A DNA stretch of 5,818 nt from Anaerofilum sp. (lineage in GTDB: Bacteria; Bacillota; Clostridia; Oscillospirales; Ruminococcaceae): contig JAHHUF010000105.1 of NCBI GenBank assembly GCA_020024115.1, positions 1-5,818 on the forward strand. The letters are read 5' to 3'. A program made the translations under genes and the position numbers. Every line of letters begins with the position of its first letter. Position 1 is the stretch's first letter. Below are positions 1 through 5,127 of the stretch, piece after piece. Under the pieces are notes generated by a model. The model worked only from the letters and a program-made list of their open reading frames with translations. It ran no database searches and was not told the origin of the DNA.

Positions 1-305
1 GGAAAAGCCAAACGCATCACTCGACCATCATTTGCAGGGTTTAAACCCAAATCACTTTCCAGAATAGCCTTTTCAATGCTTTTCATAACAGTTGCATCCC
101 AAGGGGTGATGGTCAAAATGCGAGCTTCTGCAACCGCAACCGCTGCCAACTGATTGATGGGGGTTGGGCTGCCGTAGTAGTCTACCATAATTTTGTCCAA
201 CACAGCAGGGTTTGCACGGCCTGCACGGATGGCGCTCAGTTCTTTATTTAGATGGTTGATTACCCCATTCATTTTTTCTTCATAAGGTTTTGTATAACTG
301 CTCAT
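1..305 (-). CDS. frr: Ribosome recycling factor, 5' part (partial)
   Basis: Ribosome recycling factor works with EF-G in the cytoplasm to split post-termination ribosomes. The visible N-terminal 101 residues carry family hallmarks: LNKELSAIRAGRANPAVLDK (about residues 19-38), YYGSPTPINQLA (43-54), ITPWD (66-70), and a segment reading IEKAILESDLGLNPANDG (75-92). The rest of the protein, usually about 185 aa in total, lies beyond the left edge, including the C-terminal half of the long helical domain. The ATG at 305-303 is preceded by a clear AAGGAG at 312-317 with about six bases of spacing. The gene follows pyrH on the same strand after 42 nt, the common pyrH-frr order, and is probably co-transcribed with it. 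No defect is visible in the part shown. Identification is from recognised family motifs and is secure. Confidence 0.97.
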   Translation of the reverse strand, partial: MSSYTKPYEEKMNGVINHLNKELSAIRAGRANPAVLDKIMVDYYGSPTPINQLAAVAVAEARILTITPWDATVMKSIEKAILESDLGLNPANDGRVMRLAF

Positions 306-347
306 AATTTTCTCCTTAATATTTATCAAAATCGTTTAGGCGTTTTC

Positions 348-1058
348 TCAGCCTTCAATTACCAAAGTCCCTACATTCTCTCCTGTGGCTGCTTTTGCAA
401 TATTGGATGGGTCTGAAATATCAAACACTAAAATAGGCAAATGATTGTCACGGCACAGGGTTGCTGCGGTGGAATCCATCACTTCCAGCTGGTCGTTAAG
501 AACTTTTGTAAAGGTGAGTGTATCATATTTGACTGCATCGCTGTGCTTTTTGGGGTCTTTGTCATAGACACCATCCACCATAGTTGCTTTGAAAACAATA
601 TCGGCATCAATTTCAGCAGCACGCAATGCCGAAGCTGAGTCGGTAGAGAAGAAAGGGTTTCCGGTTCCGCAAGCCATAATTACAATGCGACCTTTTTCCA
701 TGTGGCGAATTGCACGATTGCGGATATAAGGCTCTGCAACCTGCTGCATTGCCAAAGCGGTTTGTACACGCACTTCCAAACCAAGCTGCTCCAACGCATC
801 TGCAACAGCCAATGAGTTCATAACGGTTGCCAGCATGCCAATCTGGTCTGCCCGTGTGCGTTCCATCTCGCCACTTGAGCGTCCACGCCAGAAGTTTCCG
901 CCGCCAACAACAATTCCAATCTGCACACCCATATCATGAGCATTTTTAATGCCTTTGCAGATTTCTTGAATGGTTTCAATGTCCAATCCAAAACCTTTGT
1001 CTCCAGCCAACGCCTCTCCACTGAGTTTGAGCAAAATTCTGTTATATTTTATCTGCAA
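348..1058 (-). CDS. pyrH: UMP kinase (uridylate kinase)
   Basis: Phosphorylates UMP to UDP with ATP in cytoplasmic pyrimidine nucleotide synthesis; bacterial UMP kinases belong to the amino-acid kinase superfamily. With the TTG start used here the protein is 236 aa, the normal family length. Visible motifs are KYNRILLKLSGEALAG (4-19), the glycine-rich loop GIVVGGGNFWRGR (about 48-60), DQIGMLATVMNSLAVADALE (71-90), GTGNPFFSTDSASALRA (131-147) and VDGVYDKDPKKH (161-172). The frame stays open up to a GTG at 1067. That GTG lies inside the ribosome binding site, whereas TTG at 1058-1056 sits six bases behind AGGCGGTG and gives the usual MxIKY-type N-terminus, so TTG is preferred. It is followed by frr after 42 nt. 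The genes rpsB and tsf, which precede pyrH in many bacteria, are not upstream here. The family assignment is secure and the start is an inference. Confidence 0.97.
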   Translation of the reverse strand: MQIKYNRILLKLSGEALAGDKGFGLDIETIQEICKGIKNAHDMGVQIGIVVGGGNFWRGRSSGEMERTRADQIGMLATVMNSLAVADALEQLGLEVRVQTALAMQQVAEPYIRNRAIRHMEKGRIVIMACGTGNPFFSTDSASALRAAEIDADIVFKATMVDGVYDKDPKKHSDAVKYDTLTFTKVLNDQLEVMDSTAATLCRDNHLPILVFDISDPSNIAKAATGENVGTLVIEG

Positions 1059-1064
1059 GATTAA

Positions 1065-1072
1065 CACCGCCT
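1065..1072 (-). promoter_or_regulatory. Ribosome binding site that decides the pyrH start
   Basis: Read on the minus strand this is AGGCGGTG, one mismatch from AGGAGGTG, followed by a six-base spacer and then TTG at 1058. It overlaps the upstream in-frame GTG at 1067-1065, which would then have no usable site of its own. This favours the TTG start for pyrH. Confidence 0.6.
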
Positions 1073-1095
1073 GATTTAATATTTCAATTTTTATT

Positions 1096-1124
1096 ATTTT
1101 ACAATACTTCCGCTATAAAGTAAA
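1096..1124 (-). promoter_or_regulatory. Probable sigma-A promoter of pyrH-frr
   Basis: Minus strand: TTTACT at 1124-1119 as -35 (4/6 to consensus), a 17-bp spacer, and TAAAAT at 1101-1096 as -10 (5/6). Transcription would begin near 1089, leaving a leader of about 30 nt before the pyrH TTG codon. The region is AT-rich, so chance matches are possible, but the spacing and placement fit a promoter serving only pyrH and frr. Confidence 0.45.
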
Positions 1125-1274
1125 GAAAAAACCGTAAAAAAGAACTTTTACAATTGTTTTACATTGAAAAAACAACCCTTTTTCATATCCTCACATACAG
1201 CATACAATTTCAAAAAATCACTGTCAAAGCAACTGTTCCGTTCAGTAAGCATAATAGAAAAATTCATCTGTATA

Positions 1275-1283
1275 TGCTATACT
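1275..1283 (+). promoter_or_regulatory. Extended -10 element before the SUKH gene
   Basis: TGCTATACT matches an extended -10 (TGnTATAAT) with one mismatch in the hexamer. No good -35 lies 17 bp upstream (TAGAAA at 1255-1260), which an extended -10 can compensate for. Transcription would start near 1290, about 30 nt before the ATG at 1320. It is divergent from the pyrH promoter. Confidence 0.35.
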
Positions 1284-1319
1284 TTTTTATATCAATGCAA
1301 TAGAAATAAAGATGAGTCA

Positions 1320-1996
1320 ATGTGCAGTTTTCCCTCAATTCAGCCCATCACTCGTGGTGTTGCCCGAAAAGAGATTCGGAAAACTGAATCCTTTTATCAT
1401 ATCAGATTTCCGCAGAAAATGATTGCATTTTATTGTGACTATAATGGCGCACTTATTTGGGAAAACCAACATCAATATGAGGAAAATCCCCCATCGCGTT
1501 TACTTTTTATCCGATGCTCTATTCCAAAGGGGAAGACTCAACAATTGATGAGTTATTGCTGGAATACCAAGATAATGATGAATTTCCAGAGGGTATGATT
1601 TGCTTTGGTCAAGGTGAGGACGGTTTCTATTTTTGTGACAGTAACACTGAGGAAATTTACAGTATTCTGGGGGATGATACTTATCATTTCATAAAGCGCT
1701 GTGATAGCTTTGCCACATTTTTGCATAAGCTGAAACAAAAGGTAGTTGTTGGAAAAAACACGGATGAAAAATACACTTTGGATACAAATTTTTCCGTTTT
1801 AAACCTGCGGAAAAAACAACTATATATTGAAAAATTTTCCACAATTGGCTGGTACACTTTTGCAGACCGCAACGATTCTGCACGCCTGTTGGCATTTTTG
1901 CTCATGATGGAAGCCCATATACATACAATCACTCAGAACTTGGAGGCTCACAGTAACACTATGGAGCATTGCGAAAAGAGTACAGCCAAACATTGA
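1320..1996 (+). pseudogene. SUKH (SMI1/KNR4)-family protein, frameshifted at a C5 tract
   Basis: Two overlapping frames together encode one SUKH-type protein. The first, from ATG at 1320, gives the N-terminal half: RKEIRKTESFYHIRFPQKMI followed by AFYCDYNGA, matching the SUKH pattern of an acidic helix, then LPxxYxxFxxxxNGG. The second, open from 1481 and first read with confidence near 1493, supplies the rest: STIDELLLEYQ, FPEGMICFGQGEDGFYFCD, EEIYSILGDD and a final helix DSFATFLHKL. They join in register if one C is added to the run of five at 1488-1492, giving EENPPIAFTFYP and a protein of about 225 aa. The last 75 or so residues (FSTIGWYTFADRNDSARLLA onward) extend beyond the core SUKH fold and are not assigned. 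In bacteria SUKH proteins often act as immunity proteins of polymorphic or contact-dependent toxins; no toxin gene is next to this one. The ribosome binding site before 1320 is weak. The break could be mutation, a sequencing error, or ribosomal -1 slippage. Confidence 0.7.
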
Positions 1997-2200
1997 TAAC
2001 CTCAGAAAAATATGCTGCAAATATTATTTGATTTTAATTTTTGCTTTCCATACTTAATCAACCAACAGAAGCAATAAATCCTAAAATTAACTGCATCTCT
2101 TTTGTGTTTATTTTAATTTATCACAAAAACAAAACCTTACAGCCTATACAAGGCACAATCGAAATGACTCATTTTTTTATTGTCATCTGTACTGGAACAC

Positions 2201-2240
2201 AAAAATACTGCACAATCCTTTTATCAGGATTGCGCAGTAT
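2201..2240 (-). terminator. Rho-independent terminator of the regulator/kinase operon
   Basis: Arms at 2205-2218 and 2227-2240 are complementary over 14 bp. The only irregularity is an A/C mismatch on the plus strand, which becomes a G-U pair in the minus-strand RNA. The loop is 8 nt (2219-2226) and contains the kinase stop codon (2226-2224). In the minus direction the stem is followed by a U run (2205-2201). On the plus strand no T run follows, so it works only for the minus-strand operon. The 5' arm encodes the last kinase codons (DTAQS). Confidence 0.9.
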
Positions 2241-3027
2241 CACCCTCAAACAAAGCAAACTCTGCCCGAATACGCCGTTTGCGTGCTTGTTTTTCATAAT
2301 CAACATTTCTGGCTTTAAAAACCTGCTCATTGTTTGACTCTTTAATAGGAACCCTCAACACAAATCTTGCCCCACCTTTGGGCATATTTTCTGCGGTAAG
2401 CTCTCCATCCAGTTGTTTTGCCAGCAAGCTGCAAATATACAGCCCTAATTTTGTATCGGAATTTTCAGTGCGATAAATTGGTGCAAAAGGACTTTGCAAC
2501 CGCTCTTGAGATAATCCCGGGCCACTGTCGCTGACAATCAAAATCAATTCCTGCTTATTCTTTTTCAAATCCACAGAAATTTTTCCTTCTGGGCAAGCTG
2601 TCATAGCATTGCTGAGAAGGTTGAGTAAAATTCGTTCAAAAAAGTAAGAATCCATCAGCATTACAATCGCCTGACGAGGTACAGAACAAATGATTCGTCT
2701 GCTTTGTCCGAATTTTTGTGCTTCTTCGCAAATTTCGGTGCATAGTTCCGAAACGCAAAGAGGCTCACAGCAGGCTTTCAAATCACCGAAAGAATGGTGT
2801 GAAATATCCAGCAAATTCATGCTGATTCTTTCCAGTTTATCCACACTTTGTTCAATGCACCGCATGGGGATACTCAGCTTTTTCTGTTTTTCCTGTGGTA
2901 AGTGGTCAATTGCTATTTTCTCTATGGCATCTTTTGCAACCAAAATCACAGCTGTGGGGTCACGCATTTCATAGGCAACTGAAGTTACCATCATCATTTG
3001 ATGTTGTAGTTCTTTTTCATTTGTCAT
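2224..3027 (-). CDS. Soluble histidine-kinase-like protein with Tyr in place of the H-box His
   Basis: A 267-aa protein with no signal peptide, membrane segment or recognisable sensor domain; it begins directly with a dimerisation/H-box-like region. Where histidine kinases have S-H-E-L-R-T-P-L, this protein reads AYEMRDPT (18-25), so the phospho-acceptor His is Tyr19 (codon TAT). The ATP-binding domain looks complete: N box ERILLNLLSNA (131-141, N136 and N140), G1 box DSGPGL (D167, G169, G171), G2 box KLGLYICSLLAKQLDGEL (193-210, lacking the usual first Gly), and GGARFVLRVP (218-227). A basic tail, rich in K and R, follows after residue 230. The ATG at 3027-3025 lies within the end of the upstream regulator gene (11-nt overlap) with AAGGA about ten bases before it, implying coupled translation. 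It could be an ATP-binding modulator, a phosphatase-type partner, or a degenerate kinase. Classical His autophosphorylation at this site looks impossible. Confidence 0.85.
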   Translation of the reverse strand: MTNEKELQHQMMMVTSVAYEMRDPTAVILVAKDAIEKIAIDHLPQEKQKKLSIPMRCIEQSVDKLERISMNLLDISHHSFGDLKACCEPLCVSELCTEICEEAQKFGQSRRIICSVPRQAIVMLMDSYFFERILLNLLSNAMTACPEGKISVDLKKNKQELILIVSDSGPGLSQERLQSPFAPIYRTENSDTKLGLYICSLLAKQLDGELTAENMPKGGARFVLRVPIKESNNEQVFKARNVDYEKQARKRRIRAEFALFEGDTAQS

Positions 3028-3811
3028 GGGCCACTTCCTTTAGAAAATTTATATTTTCTTGCTTTGCCGCATCACCCAAGGCAGTCAAAAACCTGCGCAC
3101 AGGCATTCTGGTTCCTATGGATATTCCGCAAAAATCACACAGCCATTGATATACAGGTGAGTTATTTTTCCATATTTGATATACCAAACGGTACAGGGCT
3201 GCTTCAACAGGGTTATTTCCACTTGTTTGCCCAAGGGGATGCCCGGTTTTTTCGCTCAGGGCTTTCATGCTAATTCCTTCTCGCCCCATATCAAAATAAT
3301 TTTCCAGCGCCAACAGTGCATATTGAAATCCCTGACTTTCCATGTGAGCTGTCATTTGATGCAAATAGATTTTTGCACGCAAGAGATATTCTCTTTTTTC
3401 CACACTCATGCCTTCAATCTGCATTTGTTCTTCCGGTGTGCGCAGCAACATTCTGATATTGCCAAGCAAATCTTTCAAACCGTATGGTTTAATCATAAAG
3501 TATTTTGCACCTAAATTCAATGCTTCTTTCTGCACCATTTCATCAGTGCAACCTGTTGTGACAATTACAGGGGGAATTTCTTTTGTCTGCCTTCTCATCC
3601 ATCGCAAAAGTGCCAACCCATCGGGTGCGGGAATAGTTAAATCCAAAAGAATAATATCAGGCATTTTCTTTTGCAGTGCGGCTTTTGCCTGTTCCCCTGT
3701 ATGTACTGTTTGAATTTCATATTTTTCCGGCTGCATTTTCAGCATTTCTGCTTGTAATTGCGCCAAATCCAAATTATCTTCCACCAGCAGCACATGACTG
3801 CATTTTTTCAT
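3017..3811 (-). CDS. Response regulator with receiver and diverged Spo0A-like output domain
   Basis: A 264-aa protein, close to the 267 aa of Spo0A. The N-terminal receiver is intact: acidic pair E11-D12 (LLVEDN), phospho-acceptor D57 (IILLDLTIP), T85 or T86 (VIVTTG) and K108 (IKPY). After a linker, residues 148-250 align by eye with the Spo0A DNA-binding domain: [20 protein letters not shown] against the Spo0A segment [36 protein letters not shown] against VERAIRHAIEVAWSRGN, then CGISIG and a final helix with [10 protein letters not shown]. Several Arg positions of the Spo0A recognition helix are not conserved, so the target may differ. The frame opens at 3883, but ATG at 3811 is preferred because the receiver then starts normally and AAAGGAG lies 11 nt upstream. 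The kinase-like gene overlaps its 3' end by 11 nt, so that protein is the probable partner. It looks like a Spo0A paralogue, not Spo0A itself. Confidence 0.85.
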   Translation of the reverse strand: [264 protein letters not shown]

Positions 3812-3832
3812 CCAGTTTTTCGCTCCTTTAGC

Positions 3833-3889
3833 TCTTGTTTGAAAACAATGCTTTTTGTGGTTTAGACAAGCGTTTATCTTCAAACAAGA
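3833..3889 (-). repeat. 11-bp inverted repeat between the small gene and the response regulator
   Basis: TCTTGTTTGAA at 3833-3843 is the exact reverse complement of TTCAAACAAGA at 3879-3889, with 35 nt between. In the operon RNA it would form a stem taking in the end of the small gene (its stop is at 3882-3880) and finishing three bases before the AAAGGAG of the regulator. No U run follows, so it is not a terminator. It could influence translation or RNA processing at this junction. Confidence 0.6.
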
Positions 3890-4155
3890 AACACCAATTC
3901 ACGCAAAACATCTTTCCAGCTTTCAAAAGGAATTGAATTTTCGTGCATAAAGCTCAGAATTTGCTTGCCCTCCTGTTTGGAAAGATTGCACACAACATGG
4001 CATTCTGTTTCTTGTTTTCCGTTTTGTATTTTAGAAACACAAAATTCGATTCCTTTGCTCTTAACCACCATTTGATACTGCAAATCCATTGATTGTTGCA
4101 ACTTGCCTAAATCCGAAAAAGTTCGTTTCAATATAATTATACTGTCCACTTCCAT
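3880..4155 (-). CDS. Small protein, first gene of the regulator operon (possibly DUF6514-like)
   Basis: A 91-aa soluble protein with no signal or membrane segment. The start at 4155 is chosen over upstream codons because GGAGG sits six bases before it. The sequence suggests a small alpha/beta fold: strands near IIILKR, QYQMVVKSKGIEFCVSKI and ECHVVCNL, then a helix GKQILSFMHENSI and a C-terminal helix SWKDVLREL. The pattern of a GI strand, a KxxNGxxE turn, an NLS...G helix and a final DVL motif recalls small clostridial DUF6514 proteins, but this is from memory and tentative. It precedes the response regulator by 68 nt on the same strand and is most likely co-transcribed with it, so a role in the same signalling route is plausible but unproven. 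Promoter elements upstream were not convincing. Confidence 0.75.
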   Translation of the reverse strand: MEVDSIIILKRTFSDLGKLQQSMDLQYQMVVKSKGIEFCVSKIQNGKQETECHVVCNLSKQEGKQILSFMHENSIPFESWKDVLRELVFLV

Positions 4156-4210
4156 GAAATTCCTCCGCCTAATCATCGTCCGCTTTCATATGCAGGCAAT
4201 CTCACTCACA

Positions 4211-4338
4211 CTTCTTTAAGCGTAAAATTCAAGTTGTAAATAGCACAAAACATAGATGTTATCTGTAACTTTGGTGCATTCTGTAAAAGTTTATAAAATC
4301 CACCAAAGTTTCCACTTTTCAAACTACACTTAAAGAAG
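4211..4338. repeat. Nested inverted repeats upstream of the operon
   Basis: An outer pair, CTTCTTTAAG at 4211-4220 and CTTAAAGAAG at 4329-4338, is a perfect 10-bp inverted repeat that extends imperfectly by three more pairs inward. Inside it, AACTTTGGTG at 4267-4276 and CACCAAAGTT at 4301-4310 form a second perfect 10-bp pair with a 24-nt loop. The structure lies 56 nt upstream of the small-gene start. It may be a structured leader, a regulator-binding region, or a short mobile-repeat remnant. No coding capacity is seen. Confidence 0.6.
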
Positions 4339-4391
4339 CAACCAAAGGTATTCTTTACTATCTTAAACACAAAAAATGAATATGATAATAT

Positions 4392-4607
4392 GGCAATACT
4401 GTATAACTATAATCTGCAATCTAGGGGCTATCTGAAAAGTTGGAATTCTCACCTTTTTCTGCAGCAACCAGTCTTTGCTGCATGAAACACGCTCAAAATC
4501 CAGCAAGAATTTCTGTGTTTTTTGTCTTTGCGTTTACTTGTTTGCTGTAAAAAATTTGTCAATTTTTTCGTTTTCAGATATGCCCTAAAAAATTATACAG
4601 TATTGCC
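4392..4607. repeat. 15-bp palindrome arms flanking the MITE-like element
   Basis: GGCAATACTGTATAA at 4392-4406 is the exact reverse complement of the arm at 4593-4607. If the inner element and one TA are removed, these arms close a hairpin with a 22-nt loop. They may therefore be an older hairpin interrupted by insertion, or the outer ends of a composite repeat. Confidence 0.75.
4422..4587. mobile_element. MITE-like element with terminal inverted repeats and TA flanks
   Basis: The left end TAGGGGCTATCTGAAAA (4422-4438) and right end TTTTCAGATATGCCCTA (4571-4587) are inverted repeats of 17 bp with two mismatches. TA at both outer edges could be a target-site duplication, as made by Tc1/mariner-IS630-type transposases; the element proper would be 4424-4585 (162 bp). 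The interior has no ORF and carries a hairpin, TGCAGCAA (4460-4467) with TTGCTGCA (4475-4482). Subterminal stretches of the two halves are also similar in inverted orientation (CTTTTTCTGCAGCAACCAG on the left against ATTTTTTACAGCAAACAAG read back from the right). This is the form of a non-autonomous element. The parent transposon is not in the window and I do not recognise its family. Confidence 0.5.
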
Positions 4608-4731
4608 TTATACTACTTTTTGCTAAAAACATTATATCCCATATTCTTTTTTGCCGCAATACACAAAATTCAACGCACTTGAAAAAAATGGATGATTGTT
4701 GTGTTATTTTTATTTTATTCCGTAGTATAAG
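4607..4731. repeat. 10-bp inverted repeat right of the MITE-like element
   Basis: CTTATACTAC at 4607-4616 is the exact reverse complement of GTAGTATAAG at 4722-4731. It directly abuts the right palindrome arm. With 105 nt between the arms it is unlikely to be a simple hairpin. It could mark the ends of another short repeat unit or be coincidence in AT-rich DNA. Confidence 0.35.
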
Positions 4732-4832
4732 TTAAAAAATTTTATATGTTTTGCACAAATAGTTTTGCAATTCATTTCATTGTGATTCTGCAACATTCTT
4801 CAAACTTTGCAATTTTACTTGTTCAAATTGGT

Positions 4833-5048
4833 TTAAAATTCGTTGTTTGGCTCTTTTGTCAGCACAATTACTATAAAAATTGCTACAAGTGCCACCAAAA
4901 ACGCCGACACTAGTTCATAAATACCCCATATTCCTCCAAAAAGTATAGATTCTATTCTATACCAGATTCAATAAAATTTATTTTTTATTGATATGTCATT
5001 ATTATTTGTGGTAACAATTTTCTTTTTGGTAATATTGGTGGGTTCCAT
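4833..5048 (-). pseudogene. Small membrane protein frame interrupted by one in-frame TGA
   Basis: From ATG at 5048-5046 one frame runs 71 codons to TAA at 4835-4833, broken only by TGA at codon 27 (4970-4968). The first part is hydrophilic and basic (MEPTNITKKKIVTTNNND, then ISIKNKFY). The part after TGA contains one clear membrane segment, LVSAFLVALVAIFIVIVL, followed by the polar tail TKEPNNEF. A near-consensus promoter lies upstream and GAGG sits about five bases before the ATG. A protein-like second half in the same frame as a well-initiated first half is unlikely by chance, so a nonsense-mutated small membrane protein is the simplest reading. Alternatives are a 26-aa peptide gene ending at the TGA, with a weak hairpin plus five U behind it, or a second cistron after GGAGG at 4937-4933, though no ordinary start codon suits that site. 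I do not recognise the family. Confidence 0.4.
4938..4962 (-). terminator. Weak hairpin plus U run inside the interrupted small gene
   Basis: On the minus strand GTATAGA (4962-4956) pairs with TCTATAC (4949-4943) over a 6-nt loop, followed by five T (4942-4938). The stem is AT-rich with only two G-C pairs, so termination would be weak at best. It starts five bases after the in-frame TGA. An AT-only-type stem, TCAATAAAA (4968-4976) with TTTTATTGA (4983-4991), lies just before it and contains the TGA. Confidence 0.2.
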
Positions 5049-5098
5049 ATAATCCTCTTTTTCTATTCAAATTCAAAATCGTTTTGTTTCTTTTGTTC

Positions 5099-5127
5099 AG
5101 TATAGAAAGGATTGTGCAAAGTATCAA
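5099..5127 (-). promoter_or_regulatory. Near-consensus sigma-A promoter for the small membrane gene
   Basis: Minus strand: TTGATA at 5127-5122 (5/6 to the -35 consensus), exactly 17 bp, then TATACT at 5104-5099 (5/6 to the -10 consensus). The expected start is near 5092, about 44 nt before the ATG at 5048. It is the best promoter match in the window and is divergent from the cyclophilin promoter. Confidence 0.65.

Larger units (their letters stand above)
4177..4832. other. Gene-free, AT-rich, repeat-laden intergenic region
   Basis: No coding frame with a credible start, ribosome binding site and protein-like composition was found on either strand. The stretch holds several inverted repeats (listed separately), a MITE-like element and runs of A and T. 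The part 4732-4832 has a few irregularly spaced TTTGCA-like words but no structure I can name. Any leader or promoter of the three-gene operon must lie within 4156-4400, but no convincing -35/-10 pair was found. Confidence 0.6.

Noticed and set aside
1164..1319. Upstream extension of the SUKH first frame from a TTG codon at 1164
   Set aside because: The sequence is low-complexity and Lys/Ser/Phe-rich, has no ribosome binding site, and covers the predicted promoter. The conserved protein begins near ATG 1320.
1312..1422. Short ORF from ATG 1312 in another frame
   Set aside because: It overlaps the conserved SUKH N-terminus out of frame, gives only about 36 residues with no recognisable pattern, and has no clear ribosome binding site.
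2112..2146. TTTTGTG...CACAAAA inverted repeat after the SUKH gene as its terminator
   Set aside because: Only seven pairs, mostly A-T, with a 15-nt loop and no T run after it; not a credible terminator.
2041..2337. Plus-strand open frame downstream of the SUKH gene
   Set aside because: It runs through the terminator hairpin and antisense to the kinase 3' end; its composition is not protein-like.
3861..3870. CTTGTCTAAA on the minus strand as a Spo0A box
   Set aside because: It resembles TTTGTCGAA but has mismatches, including the central G; such words are common in AT-rich DNA, and there is no promoter beside it.
4749..4816. Repeated TTTGCA-like words as a possible repeat array or binding-site series
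   Set aside because: Spacing is irregular (about 14, 23 and 19 nt) and the words differ, so no array or phased sites can be supported. No CRISPR-like repeats were seen anywhere in the window.
4968..4970. In-frame TGA as a selenocysteine codon
   Set aside because: The downstream hairpin is AT-rich and lacks the features expected of a bacterial SECIS, and the surrounding residues show no redox motif. Nonsense mutation or a true stop is simpler.
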